This document shows, one piece after another, positions 19,782 to 28,759 of a DNA stretch of 64,000 nt. The notes under the pieces are model-generated. The model had not been told where the DNA came from, made no database searches, and saw only the letters and a program-made list of their open reading frames with translations. The DNA comes from Methanospirillum lacunae (lineage in GTDB: Archaea; Halobacteriota; Methanomicrobia; Methanomicrobiales; Methanospirillaceae): contig NZ_QGMY01000006.1 in the NCBI RefSeq assembly GCF_003173355.1, positions 248,001 to 312,000 on the forward strand, in the 5' to 3' direction. The position numbers and the translations under genes were made by a program. Each line of letters starts with the position of its first letter. Within the stretch, counting starts at the first letter, position 1.

Positions 19782-20488
19782 GGATATGTACTCAATACTG
19801 GCGGATCATCGATGTAGGTCCAGCCTTTTTTTCCTGCTAGGATCCTCATTGCAGGGGCTTCGAGGGCATAGTGAGTAGCTTCAAGGAGTGGTAAAGGAGA
19901 TGATCTCGCCACTGAATGCTTAAGTTCTGCAGAAAGAAAGGCTTGTGCACCGACATCAGAAGCTTCTTTAATCAGCACCGGATCAAAACCTGATCCCCCG
20001 ACAACCGCAAGCCGCCTTATCTCACTTACCTTCCCCCATATCCGAAGTGAAGTACCTAAATGATCAGCGATCATTGATGGTGTCAGATAACAGTCTCCAA
20101 CAACTCCGAGTGAGAGGGGCCTTACAGAACCGAGTCCAAGCAGACCGGCCAGACAATGGTTCACACCGGCCACCGCAAGGTCATAATTCGTGTGCATGAC
20201 ATACACATTGATTTCATGGCTGAGGAGATCTCGAAGGAGCGATGCATCTGAACCCTTTATACTTGTGAGAGGATACCAGAAAGGGGTATGATGGGCAACA
20301 ATCATATCTGCCCCCAACTCAATCACCTGCCTGACCACCGACGCGGTGACATCAAGGCAGGTACAAACCCGGGTAATTTCCTGCTTTCCTTCTACTATCA
20401 GTCCGATTTTACCCTGATCAAACGGTTCTGCCAGATCAGGTGGAGCACAGCCTTCCAGATCAAGGACAATATCATCCCGGTATATCAT
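19778..20488 (-). CDS. NIF3-like dinuclear metal-centre protein
   Basis: Member of the NIF3/YbgI family, hexameric proteins with a two-metal centre and unknown physiological role; some act as hydrolases. Conserved metal-binding segments are visible: VAHHTPFWY (H66, H67), MHTNYD (D103) and the C-terminal EATHYALE. The 236-residue length is the usual short form without the inserted PII-like domain. It is the first gene of a three-gene minus-strand unit with the SWIM protein and alaS. Confidence 0.93.
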   Translation of the reverse strand: MIYRDDIVLDLEGCAPPDLAEPFDQGKIGLIVEGKQEITRVCTCLDVTASVVRQVIELGADMIVAHHTPFWYPLTSIKGSDASLLRDLLSHEINVYVMHTNYDLAVAGVNHCLAGLLGLGSVRPLSLGVVGDCYLTPSMIADHLGTSLRIWGKVSEIRRLAVVGGSGFDPVLIKEASDVGAQAFLSAELKHSVARSSPLPLLEATHYALEAPAMRILAGKKGWTYIDDPPVLSTYP

Positions 20489-20574
20489 CGCCTTACATCA
20501 CCTTACACTTTTTAATAGAGAGAAAAAATAAGATTGGTGGCAGAAAGAGTATTTCAGACCTGTTCATTAGAGGA

Positions 20575-21219
20575 TCAGCCCCTAATAGAAAGAAGAGGAT
20601 AATCACGATTAATTGAAGACAGTTTATTCATCTTTTCATCAATGAGCTCTTGAATATCTTTCAATTTGCGGGCGAAAACCATTTCTTCTGATTCTGTTCC
20701 ATTCGGGATACATCGTGGGTTTACAATCTCCTTCAATCCAATCAATGCCCGGACTTGTCGTGATAATAGAATCCATTCAGCACAAACATCAGATGGAACA
20801 CCTTTTGATCCGGCACCTGCTGCATCAGCAAGCACGATATCATACCATTCAAAGAATTTGTTGATATATTCGCATAGATCATCATCAACGAATGGTTTTT
20901 TTATGAATCCACTTATCTGTTCACCAAAACGGAGGATCTCATCAGCGAACACGGATTTTGCTGACGACATGAAAACAGGGATTTCCTGCCCCTGGGGAAG
21001 GGTCTTGATCAGATCAAGTGTATCCCAGCCATCAAGAGGATCCATCATGATATCCAGAAGTACGAGATCATAGTGTTCAGATTTGAGGCGTTGTATCCCG
21101 TCACCTGCACTTTCCACTGATATGCAGGTGTGTCCACATGCAGTCAAAGCAGAACACTGTGCTTCTCTGAACACAGATTCATCGTCGATTATCAGTATAT
21201 TCTTCTGTTTCCGGATCAT
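20575..21219 (-). CDS. Response regulator with unknown C-terminal region
   Basis: The start at 21219 has an AGGGG site at good spacing; an in-frame ATG at 21249 does not. The N-terminal receiver domain has the acidic pair IDDE (11-14), the phosphorylation site LLDIMMD (D56), the conserved serine/threonine (MSSAKS) and the lysine IKKPF. The C-terminal 90 residues are helical, contain PRCIPNGTESEEMVFARKL, and match no output domain I know. It is probably a phospho-relay or protein-binding output rather than a transcription factor. No cognate kinase is adjacent. Confidence 0.88.
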   Translation of the reverse strand: MIRKQKNILIIDDESVFREAQCSALTACGHTCISVESAGDGIQRLKSEHYDLVLLDIMMDPLDGWDTLDLIKTLPQGQEIPVFMSSAKSVFADEILRFGEQISGFIKKPFVDDDLCEYINKFFEWYDIVLADAAGAGSKGVPSDVCAEWILLSRQVRALIGLKEIVNPRCIPNGTESEEMVFARKLKDIQELIDEKMNKLSSINRDYPLLSIRG

Positions 21220-21282
21220 GACGTAACCCCTGCCCGTATTGTTTATCATGTGTATGAACGAGGGAAAAATACTTTCATCTTT

Positions 21283-21909
21283 TCAATTAGTGAGGGATTT
21301 AGAGATAATATAAGCAAACTCTGCTTCTCCATGTGATATTTCCCCCTTGCAGATGAAGACCGCTGTACGGATGAGATATGCGAGATATTCATCATCCGAT
21401 TCAGGTTCAGAAGAATCAAGAATTTTTTGTGTCAGATCAAGTGCTTCATCATCAGATCCGGTCTGAAGAAGTACCATAGCATGACTGATGTAGGCAGAAC
21501 ATTTCCCAGGCTTCAACCTGCGACCTTTACATCCTTGTACAAACCATGAGGGATGATATGTCCGTCTCCACTCAATAATATTCAGGAGCTGACCGGCCTG
21601 TTCAAATATCATCTCTTCTGCAGATGCATTCCTGAAAATCTCTCGAAGTAAGGTAACTGCTTTGTCTAAATCCCCGTCATTATATGAGACTTCCCTGACT
21701 GCAGCCTTAAATATCTGTTCAAGGGGAGGAGGATATCTGCAGCATAGTTGGGGAGCTATTCTGTCTGCCAGGAGATACCAGAGTACTGGAAGAAATTCCT
21801 GTTCAATTGATAATGTACTTGGAACTTCGGCCTTCTTTCCGGTTTCCTGATCTACAAAAGGGGATGATAGATCAGACTTGTGACTCTTTTCTTGCTGCAT
21901 GTTCAGCAA
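21283..21909 (-). CDS. Unknown helical protein
   Basis: A 208-residue soluble protein without recognisable family. The sequence is helical with TPR-like pairs (DLDKAVTLLREIFRN; SAYISHAMVLLQTGSDDEALDLTQKILDSSE) and four cysteines (LCCRYPPP, GCKGRRLKPGKC). Its start overlaps the end of the upstream membrane-protein gene by 38 nt (29 nt if the ATG at 21900 is used), so the two are translated as a pair. It could be the cytoplasmic partner of that membrane protein, which is inference from gene order only. Confidence 0.75.
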   Translation of the reverse strand: MLNMQQEKSHKSDLSSPFVDQETGKKAEVPSTLSIEQEFLPVLWYLLADRIAPQLCCRYPPPLEQIFKAAVREVSYNDGDLDKAVTLLREIFRNASAEEMIFEQAGQLLNIIEWRRTYHPSWFVQGCKGRRLKPGKCSAYISHAMVLLQTGSDDEALDLTQKILDSSEPESDDEYLAYLIRTAVFICKGEISHGEAEFAYIISKSLTN

Positions 21910-22267
21910 CTACCCCGGCCATAATTGTCATTACAGGAATAACAAGATACCGAAGTCCTATCTGGAATGTATATGATATAAAATCAAGTCCACTCAAGGG
22001 GATTAGGATTACTATATCGAGGCCCCAGTTAATTAAAAGCCAAGCCACACCAGTGACATATCCCGCGGTCTGATACTCCATAGTCATGACACTGAAGAGA
22101 TGAATTATCAGGGCTGCACCGGTTAGGGCTCCGGCAACAATCATAATACTCTTAAACAACTGTTGATCAATTTGAAGTCCCCCTCCAGAATAGAACGGAA
22201 TTGAAAGTAAAAATGGGATGAGCCATGTCAAAAAACCATACAAGAGAATCCGTACATTATCACGCAT
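21872..22267 (-). CDS. Small four-helix membrane protein
   Basis: A 131-residue integral membrane protein with about four hydrophobic segments (around residues 7-27, 38-60, 66-88 and 100-122) and a short positively charged C-terminus (AEHAARKESQV). I do not recognise the family. It overlaps the next gene downstream and stands divergently from the homocysteine cluster. Confidence 0.78.
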   Translation of the reverse strand: MRDNVRILLYGFLTWLIPFLLSIPFYSGGGLQIDQQLFKSIMIVAGALTGAALIIHLFSVMTMEYQTAGYVTGVAWLLINWGLDIVILIPLSGLDFISYTFQIGLRYLVIPVMTIMAGVVAEHAARKESQV

Positions 22268-22370
22268 AGATATCTCCAGTTGATGCAGCCAACCTGTCTG
22301 AACAGATCTTCATTTTTACACAATTTCTCCTGAAATCAATATTTTCACCCCATGCAGAATTATTCATTAA

Positions 22371-22381
22371 GAATATATAAC
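22371..22381 (+). promoter_or_regulatory. TATA box of the homocysteine cluster
   Basis: GAATATATAAC, centred about 32 nt before the ATG at 22409. The predicted leader is only about 6 nt, and no Shine-Dalgarno site is present, so the message is leaderless or nearly so. Confidence 0.55.
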
Positions 22382-22408
22382 TGATCTTACTGTAAAATAA
22401 TTAGTAAT

Positions 22409-23920
22409 ATGGATAAAACCATCGATGAGATCAACCGGCGGATAAGGGAGGGATCGGCCAGGGTGGTCACTGCCGATGAAATGCCCGCAATTGTCAGTGA
22501 ACTTGGTGAAGAAGGAGCCCTTAAAGAGGTGGATGTCGTAACCACCGGGACATTTGGAGCGATGTGCTCTTCTGGTGCATTCCTCAATTTTGGTCATGCA
22601 GAGCCTCCTATCAAGATGGAACGTATCTGGCTCAATGATGTTGATGCATACGGTGGTCTTGCAGCAGTTGATACCTATATTGGAGCTACAAATAAATCGG
22701 TGACCAGGGCAGAGAGTTACGGCGGAGCTCATGTCATCGAGGATTTCATTGCCGGAAAAGCGATCGAACTCAGGGCACAATCATCGGGATCAGACTGCTA
22801 TCCCCGCCGCAATATTACTACAGAAATACGGCTTGAAGACCTCAACCAGGCGATCATGGTAAACCCACGAAATGCATATCAGCGTTACGATGGGGCCACT
22901 AATACTTCAGATGATACCCTTTACACCTATATGGGGACCCTCCTGCCCCATTCAGGAAACGTCACGTTCTCAGGAGCAGGAACCCTGAATCCCCTCTGTA
23001 ATGATCCTGCTCTCAGGCTCATCGGAAGCGGAGTTCCTATCCTCCTTGGAGGTGCACCTGGGATGGTAGTTGGTGAAGGTACACAGCATTCCTCTGCAGG
23101 TAACTTTGGAACACTGATGACTACTGCAGATATGAATGATATGTCCACCGATTTCCTCAGGGCTGCATATATGTACAGATATGGCCCGACCCTGTACATG
23201 GGAGTTGGGGTTCCTCTTCCTGTCCTTGATATTGAGGTGGTTAGAAGAACCGCGATCAGGGATGAAGATATTCCTGTGAGTATCAAGGATTATGGTGTTC
23301 CCTCAAGAAGTCGTCCATTAATAACCCAGGTAAGTTATGCCGATCTTAAAACCGGGAGGATCGAACTCAATGGCGAAGAGGTCAGGACATCTTCACTCTC
23401 CAGTTACCGAAAAGCACTCCAAGTTGCAAGGACCCTGAAACAGTGGATAGAAGAGGGACAGATGACATTATGCCTGCCAACAAGGCGTCTTGATCCCTCA
23501 AAACAGGTTAAACCAATGCGTGAGACCCGGAAGGTGGCACTTGTTCAGGAGATCATGCAGCGTAAGGTAGTAACTATCAAAGAAGATGAAGAGATACCTG
23601 AAGCAGCTAAAAAACTTCTCAAAGGCGAAACAAATCATCTTCCGGTCCTCAACGAACAGGGAAGACTGGTGGGAGTTGTAACAACCTTCGATGTTGCAAA
23701 GGCTGTAGCCCATCCGGAGCGCAAAGTCAGGGTAAAGGATGTCATGACCAGAAACGTGATCACCACCCGGTGTGATGAACCGGTTGATATTGCAGCACAG
23801 AAACTGGATCATCACCGGATCAGTGCTCTTCCGGTAGTTGATGCGCAAAACCAGTGTATTGCTATTCTTCATGCGAGTGATCTTGGAAAACTCTTCAAAC
23901 CAGGAGGGCAGGGAGCATGA
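22409..23920 (+). CDS. L-aspartate semialdehyde sulfurtransferase (HcyBio domain plus CBS pair)
   Basis: Member of the HcyBio/DUF39 family, which with its ferredoxin partner converts aspartate semialdehyde to homocysteine in methanogens. Residues 1-370 form the catalytic domain. The two cysteines C53 (FGAMCSSG) and C130 (GSDCYPRR) correspond, by memory of the Methanosarcina protein MA1821, to the persulfide-carrying cysteines. Residues about 385-500 are two CBS domains (VQEIMQRKVVTI, VKDVMTRNVITT), which may sense adenine nucleotides or SAM. Its TGA overlaps the ATG of the ferredoxin gene (ATGA), showing coupling. Confidence 0.95.
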   Translation: MDKTIDEINRRIREGSARVVTADEMPAIVSELGEEGALKEVDVVTTGTFGAMCSSGAFLNFGHAEPPIKMERIWLNDVDAYGGLAAVDTYIGATNKSVTRAESYGGAHVIEDFIAGKAIELRAQSSGSDCYPRRNITTEIRLEDLNQAIMVNPRNAYQRYDGATNTSDDTLYTYMGTLLPHSGNVTFSGAGTLNPLCNDPALRLIGSGVPILLGGAPGMVVGEGTQHSSAGNFGTLMTTADMNDMSTDFLRAAYMYRYGPTLYMGVGVPLPVLDIEVVRRTAIRDEDIPVSIKDYGVPSRSRPLITQVSYADLKTGRIELNGEEVRTSSLSSYRKALQVARTLKQWIEEGQMTLCLPTRRLDPSKQVKPMRETRKVALVQEIMQRKVVTIKEDEEIPEAAKKLLKGETNHLPVLNEQGRLVGVVTTFDVAKAVAHPERKVRVKDVMTRNVITTRCDEPVDIAAQKLDHHRISALPVVDAQNQCIAILHASDLGKLFKPGGQGA

Positions 23921-24303
23921 AACTGCTGGTAAAACTTTCACACAGGAGCAGGCCAATAATCGCAGAGGTGGTCAAGGATACCGGAGTCCTGATCAATGTT
24001 GACCGGGCACGATCTGATGCACACGAAGGAGAAGAGGCTCTGGTTGATGTGCCCGATGAATTCTGCCGGCTCATTAGTGAAAAGATGCGAGGCCTGGGAG
24101 CAGAGGTGAGTATCCTTGAAGAAGGAATACGGCATGATCGTGATGAATGCGTTGATTGTGGATCATGCATTAGTGTCTGTCCAAAGGAAGTATTCTCATT
24201 TAATAGTGAATGGGAACTTCAGGTCGAGACAAAACGTTGTATACTCTGTGGTAGGTGTGTGATTGCATGCCCACACCAGGCACTTTCAAATAATGAAATC
24301 TGA
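23917..24303 (+). CDS. NIL-domain ferredoxin for homocysteine synthesis
   Basis: A 128-residue protein with an N-terminal NIL domain (1-70) and a C-terminal double [4Fe-4S] ferredoxin. Cysteines are at 78, 81, 84, 88 and 108, 111, 114, 118, all present. It is the partner of the aspartate-semialdehyde sulfurtransferase and probably delivers electrons for reductive sulfur transfer. It overlaps the sulfurtransferase gene by four bases, and its stop overlaps the start of the UPF0280 gene by one base (TGATG). Confidence 0.95.
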   Translation: MKLLVKLSHRSRPIIAEVVKDTGVLINVDRARSDAHEGEEALVDVPDEFCRLISEKMRGLGAEVSILEEGIRHDRDECVDCGSCISVCPKEVFSFNSEWELQVETKRCILCGRCVIACPHQALSNNEI

Positions 24304-25022
24304 TGTCAACCAGGTATCATTTTGAGTTAAGCGAGACTATTGCCACTATAGTTGCTGATCAGAATGAAGATATCAGAATTGCATGTCTGGGACTTTCTAA
24401 AGCCAGGCATGAAATTGAGAAATACATCCTCATTGATCCCTTTTTTAAAACCAGCTTTGAACCCATCCCGGTAGTCTCATCATCTCATATTATTAACCGG
24501 ATGGCAAATGCTGCAGAAAAGGCTGGAGTTGGTCCCATGGCAGCTGTTGCAGGAGCGATTGCAACCTTTGCCCTTCAGGATGTAATTAATCAGGGAAGTA
24601 AATTCTGTCTGATTGATAATGGTGGAGATATTGCACTCATTGCTGACCGGGAGATAACTATCGGCCTTTTTGCAGGAGAATCACCCCTTTCTGGAAAATA
24701 TGCTTTTCTTTTAGAACCTACATCTGGGATATACGGAATTTGTACGTCATCAGCAACTGTGGGACCCTCGATATCACTCGGAATTGCAGACAGTGTAACT
24801 GTCTTCAGTCCTGATCCAATACTTGCAGATGCGGTGGCAACCGCTGTGTGCAACGAACTCACACCAGATGAACATTCATGTCTGGAGAAATTGCCTGAAG
24901 GAATAGACGGAATTTTTGCAGTCTTCGGCGACAAAAGTGTGATATGGGGAAAAATTCCAAGAATAATTTCTGCAACAGTAAATGAGAACTTGATCACTGC
25001 CGGGAGAATTATCACCCCCTAA
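24303..25022 (+). CDS. UPF0280 (COG2122, ApbE-like) protein
   Basis: A 239-residue protein of the UPF0280 family, distantly related to ApbE flavin transferases. Conserved stretches are AAVAGAIATFA, FCLIDNGGDIAL and GICTSSATVGPSISLGIADSVTVF. It is repeatedly found beside the HcyBio and NIL-ferredoxin genes in methanogens and was proposed to act in the same homocysteine or sulfide pathway; its reaction is not established. It overlaps the ferredoxin gene by one base, so the three form a tightly coupled operon. Confidence 0.92.
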   Translation: MSTRYHFELSETIATIVADQNEDIRIACLGLSKARHEIEKYILIDPFFKTSFEPIPVVSSSHIINRMANAAEKAGVGPMAAVAGAIATFALQDVINQGSKFCLIDNGGDIALIADREITIGLFAGESPLSGKYAFLLEPTSGIYGICTSSATVGPSISLGIADSVTVFSPDPILADAVATAVCNELTPDEHSCLEKLPEGIDGIFAVFGDKSVIWGKIPRIISATVNENLITAGRIITP

Positions 25023-25206
25023 CAAATAATTTGAGACAAAGAATCATCCATAAAAGTTGGAGAATAATTTCAACCAGAACCTGATTGAGAGGGTCCAATT
25101 ATTTATGTGAAACTACCTCAGGGGTAAATCTCATAATCCATCAAGTATATTCGGAAATCTTTCAACAACCCACGCCATGATCTGGTGAAAAATGTTTGAA
25201 TCTGAT

Positions 25207-25458
25207 TTAGGCAGAACCTAATTCTTTGAAGATCTTTTCTTGTGCCATACTTTGAGAGGCTGATTCATTCATTACTTTTCCACTGGGATCAGAAGGGACT
25301 GATCTCGCCGGACACTCCCAGAATGGATAAGCACAGGAACGATTCAGGGTCTCTTCTGAACAAACTGCTTTTCCATGTAAAAACCAGAGATAAAAGCAGT
25401 GGGGTCGGTTGCCTTTAATCGATTGGGGCTTATTAGTGGACGTATCTTCACCCTGCAT
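25207..25458 (-). CDS. Small four-cysteine protein
   Basis: An 83-residue protein, probably real because its first 50 residues have a structured pattern: C21-X11-C33-X8-C42-X6-C49 with aromatic residues between (FYLWFLHGK, AYPFWECP). This could bind zinc or an Fe-S cluster. The C-terminal 30 residues are polar and look disordered. No family was recognised. It lies alone between the UPF0280 gene and putP, and the start is not supported by a ribosome site. Confidence 0.55.
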   Translation of the reverse strand: MQGEDTSTNKPQSIKGNRPHCFYLWFLHGKAVCSEETLNRSCAYPFWECPARSVPSDPSGKVMNESASQSMAQEKIFKELGSA

Positions 25459-25577
25459 TACAATAGTACCGTTATACAGCTAAGGTTAAACAACTTATCC
25501 AAAGTTGGTTTTATGCTGTCTTCTCGAAGCGAAAAATAGTTTTGGGTTGTGATAACCGGGATAAGAATATTTTCGGG

Positions 25578-27068
25578 TCAGTTCGAGTTTTTGTCAGCCA
25601 TTTCAACATCATCAAAGACTGTAACGATGGAAGAGTCTGGTGCAGGTGTTATTATGCTGACAACATAGATTGCTACAAGGGCAATAATGAATCCGGGAAC
25701 GATCTCATATAGCCCAAAGAGATTAAGTTGTTTCCAGATGAGTACAGTAACTCCTCCGCTAATAATACCTGCAAGAGCACCAGCTTTTGTCATGCGGCGC
25801 CAGAAGAGTGCCATCAACAGTGCCGGCCCAAAGGCTGCTCCAAACCCTGCCCACGCATAAGAGACAATACCATACACCAGGCTGTCCGGGTTGAGACCAA
25901 GGATTATTGCAATAATAGCAGCTACGAGCACAGATATCCTGCTAACCCAGATCCCTTCTTTTTCACTGGCATGTGGACGGAGATATGTCCGGTACAGATC
26001 TTCTGAAACAGCTGAAGAGGTGACAAGTAGTTGAGAAGAGGCAGTACTCATAATTGCAGCAAGGATTCCACACAAAATGATCCCGGCAAGGAATGAGAAG
26101 AAGATCTGATCGGTCATCACCATGAATACGGTTTCTGATGCTGAACCAACGAGTGGTTGTGATAGAAAAACTTTGCCCACAAGACCAATTGCAACTGCAG
26201 CAGTGAGTGAGAGAATAACCCATATCATCGCAACAGTCCGTGCATGAGCAATTTCTTTGGGATCACGGATTGCCATGAACCTGACAAGGATATGTGGTTG
26301 CCCAAAATATCCCAGACCCCATGCCATGAGAGAAATGATCGCTATCGCAGTTAGCGGTGTTCCGTCAACACCAGTGAAAGGGTTCAACAAATTAGGGTTT
26401 ACAGCATTGATTGAATCAATGGTTGCAACCGGACCGCCGAGGAGACCCACCGCAGCGATAGGAACAACGAGGATGGCAAAGAGCATCAAGAGACCTTGAA
26501 AAAAGTCAGTCCAACATACTGCCATGAATCCACCAATAAAAGTGTAGACCACAACAATCAGAGAACCAATAAGCAAGGCTGTGGTATAATCAATCCCAAA
26601 GACGGTATTGAAGAGCTTACCGGTAGAGACAAACTGGGCAGAGGTATACAGAAGGAAGAAAATCAGAATGAAAATCGCACATATCCCTCCGATGATATCA
26701 GATTTATCTTCAAATCGGTTTTTAAAGAATTCCGGGAGAGTCAACGAGTCTCCGGCAGACTGAGTGTAAATACGCAGACGTTTTGCGACCAATTTCCAAT
26801 TAAGAAATGTCCCAAGGATGAGACCTAAAGCAACCCATCCTGCCTGCATCCCAGATACATATGCCAGACCAGGTAACCCAATAAGAAGCCATCCACTCAT
26901 ATCAGACGCTTCAGCGCTTAATGAGGCGACATACTTGTTCAGACCCCTACTACCCAGAATATAATCAGAAACATTGTGTGTCTTCCGATAATAGAGAGCA
27001 CCGATGCTGAGCATCACTGCTAAATAAACAACAAATGCAGTTATAATTCCGATATCAGTATTAACCAT
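25578..27068 (-). CDS. putP: Sodium/proline symporter
   Basis: A sodium:solute symporter of the PutP family, 496 residues from the ATG at 27068. That start has GGAG 7 nt upstream, whereas the longer frame to 27104 adds a poor N-terminus. About 13 membrane segments are visible. Family motifs include SDMSGWLLIGLPG, GGFMAVCWTDFFQG, GYFGQPHILVRFMA and AIMSTASSQLLVTSS (sodium site region). It likely imports proline or a related compatible solute with Na+. A TATA box (ATTATAAATACT, 27167-27178) gives a leader of about 80 nt. Confidence 0.95.
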   Translation of the reverse strand: MVNTDIGIITAFVVYLAVMLSIGALYYRKTHNVSDYILGSRGLNKYVASLSAEASDMSGWLLIGLPGLAYVSGMQAGWVALGLILGTFLNWKLVAKRLRIYTQSAGDSLTLPEFFKNRFEDKSDIIGGICAIFILIFFLLYTSAQFVSTGKLFNTVFGIDYTTALLIGSLIVVVYTFIGGFMAVCWTDFFQGLLMLFAILVVPIAAVGLLGGPVATIDSINAVNPNLLNPFTGVDGTPLTAIAIISLMAWGLGYFGQPHILVRFMAIRDPKEIAHARTVAMIWVILSLTAAVAIGLVGKVFLSQPLVGSASETVFMVMTDQIFFSFLAGIILCGILAAIMSTASSQLLVTSSAVSEDLYRTYLRPHASEKEGIWVSRISVLVAAIIAIILGLNPDSLVYGIVSYAWAGFGAAFGPALLMALFWRRMTKAGALAGIISGGVTVLIWKQLNLFGLYEIVPGFIIALVAIYVVSIITPAPDSSIVTVFDDVEMADKNSN

Positions 27069-27229
27069 AGAAGAACTCCACGTATTCCATTTGCAACCAA
27101 CCAAAGTTGTAGAGAAGAACTCGGACTGGTCACATCAAGTGCAGGAAAAGCAGTTACCCCAGAAAGTATTTATAATATGATTACTTGAATCGGGGGATAA
27201 ATATATGAATTAAAGGAGAGTGAGGGCCT

Positions 27230-27721
27230 TCATTTCAGGATTACTTCAAGATCCTCCAGCAGACCCTGAAGATCTTCTTCATGTTCAACCTCCTGTGATA
27301 TGATGGTCAGGATCATATTGTATGTAATTGGATCCTTGTCTTTGACAACAGACAGAAGGTTATTGTAGGTCTCGATCGCACATCGTTCACCTTTAATATT
27401 CTGCTTAAGAATCTCTCTAACAAAGGGATCAGACGGGACTTCATATCCACAGTTAGTCAGATTGTACCATTCTTTTGGTTCAAGGACAGGAATACCCCCA
27501 ATTTGGATAATTCGGAGAGCAATCATGTCTGCATGAGCGAGTTCTTCGGTTGCATGTTGGACAAGTTCAGTCATCACTGCATCTTTGGTCGGCCCTTTAA
27601 CAACCTTGGCTCCAACCCAGTATTGGTAGTACGCAAGCCATTCATCACTCAATGCTTTGTTGAGCAGCCTAATGAGCTCATTAGCATCCATACCAACAAT
27701 CATACGTCCTTTCGTTCCCAT
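27230..27721 (-). CDS. Ferritin-like protein (bacterioferritin/Dps superfamily)
   Basis: A 163-residue four-helix ferritin-like protein, distinct from the ferritin at 14634. Metal-ligand pattern: DEWLAYYQYWVGAK, HATEELAHADMIALRI, KGERCAIETYNNLL and SQEVEHEEDLQGLLEDLE. This is a di-iron carboxylate bundle typical of bacterioferritin- or DPS-like proteins in methanogens. It probably stores or detoxifies iron or peroxide. Alternative in-frame ATGs at 27703 and 27691 exist and no clear ribosome site decides between them. Confidence 0.9.
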   Translation of the reverse strand: MGTKGRMIVGMDANELIRLLNKALSDEWLAYYQYWVGAKVVKGPTKDAVMTELVQHATEELAHADMIALRIIQIGGIPVLEPKEWYNLTNCGYEVPSDPFVREILKQNIKGERCAIETYNNLLSVVKDKDPITYNMILTIISQEVEHEEDLQGLLEDLEVILK

Positions 27722-28112
27722 AATTTACTTCATCGTTCTCTAGTTATTTAGAGGAAACGGATCACAAATGAGGTGAATTCCAACAATTTTTAAAAAAGAG
27801 AATCGGATTATATCCAAAGACAAAAACAATAATCTCTAATATCTGCGAATCAGCCTATCAATGATTTTGTGAGACCCCTTCATTTCCAGTGGAGCGCGAG
27901 AATAATACCGGCTATTTTGAATAATATAAACAGAATAGCAACTAATATCTGATTCAAATCAGAGTGCATAAATATCGGTTACATATTCAGTGCCCAGGTG
28001 TATCAGATAATTACCCTGACCGCAGCATCATATTTATCAATTTCATGCGTTATTTCATCAGACCCACAAACTCTTACCCGATTGGGATGAAATAACCATC
28101 TAGTGATATCAA
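27722..28112. other. Intergenic region with promoters and a possible tiny membrane-peptide ORF
   Basis: About 390 bases. On the minus strand GGATATAATCC (27805-27815) is a likely TATA box for the ferritin-like gene. On the plus strand CATATTTATC (about 28029-28038) may serve the secreted protein at 28113. A 29-codon minus-strand ORF (27880-27969) encodes one hydrophobic helix and is listed separately. Nothing else was seen. Confidence 0.5.
27880..27969 (-). CDS. Possible 29-residue membrane peptide
   Basis: ATG-started ORF of 29 codons, with a polar start (MHSDLNQ), then about 18 hydrophobic residues interrupted by one lysine (ILFKIAG), and a basic end (HWK). No Shine-Dalgarno site or clear promoter supports it. 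Listed because its composition is that of a single-span membrane peptide and the surrounding 390 bases are otherwise empty. It may be chance. Confidence 0.2.
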   Translation of the reverse strand: MHSDLNQILVAILFILFKIAGIILALHWK

Positions 28113-28709
28113 ATGAGAAGGGTTATTTTATTGCTGATTCTGGCAGGGAGTTTGTTCACGTCGGTTCAGGCTGATATTGCAGTTGCCGGCATAAAACAGC
28201 AGACTAATCAATATGTTATTAACAACACTGAATTTTATCCAGAATATCAGTTTTTGACAAGCAGTGAGATCTGGAATTATGAATATCCATCTCTGGTAGT
28301 TAATGGAACATTTGGTGGAGGGTATAAACTAGATGGATTTATTCTCCATGCTATCAAACGAACAGATCTTGATCCAACTATTCTGGCAGATCTCAGTTCT
28401 CCAGAACGTGAGAAGAAAAATCTATCAGCCTACTTCGAATCCACCCCACTCGCAACATCAGATCTCCTTCTTCCTGTAACAACAAGTCTTAATGAGAACT
28501 TATCTGTGAGTAATCTTACAGTTCTGCTCAACATAGAGGGTATTAATAAAAAGACTCTTAATGTTTCCAAAATTAAAACCATCTACCAATATGAAAATGG
28601 TACCATATCTGAAGAAATAGAACAGACTAAGCCTGAAAAGATTGATTCTGCTTCACTAAACGATATCAACCAGATGTTTTCTCCAGACATATTGCTGGAG
28701 AAAATCTGA
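28113..28709 (+). CDS. Secreted hypothetical protein
   Basis: A 198-residue exported protein. The signal peptide is about residues 1-20 (RRVILLLILAGSLFTSVQA), followed by a mature part with eight or so N-X-S/T glycosylation sequons (NNTEF, VNGTF, LSVSNLTV, NVSK, ENGTIS) and no cysteines. I do not recognise the family. GTGAT lies shortly upstream of the ATG. A run of eight T residues follows the stop. It stands just before two coupled small membrane proteins. Confidence 0.8.
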   Translation: MRRVILLLILAGSLFTSVQADIAVAGIKQQTNQYVINNTEFYPEYQFLTSSEIWNYEYPSLVVNGTFGGGYKLDGFILHAIKRTDLDPTILADLSSPEREKKNLSAYFESTPLATSDLLLPVTTSLNENLSVSNLTVLLNIEGINKKTLNVSKIKTIYQYENGTISEEIEQTKPEKIDSASLNDINQMFSPDILLEKI

Positions 28710-28759
28710 AACATTTTTTTTATTGTTATCTGTCTGAAGAATATGAAAAGAGGGTGACA

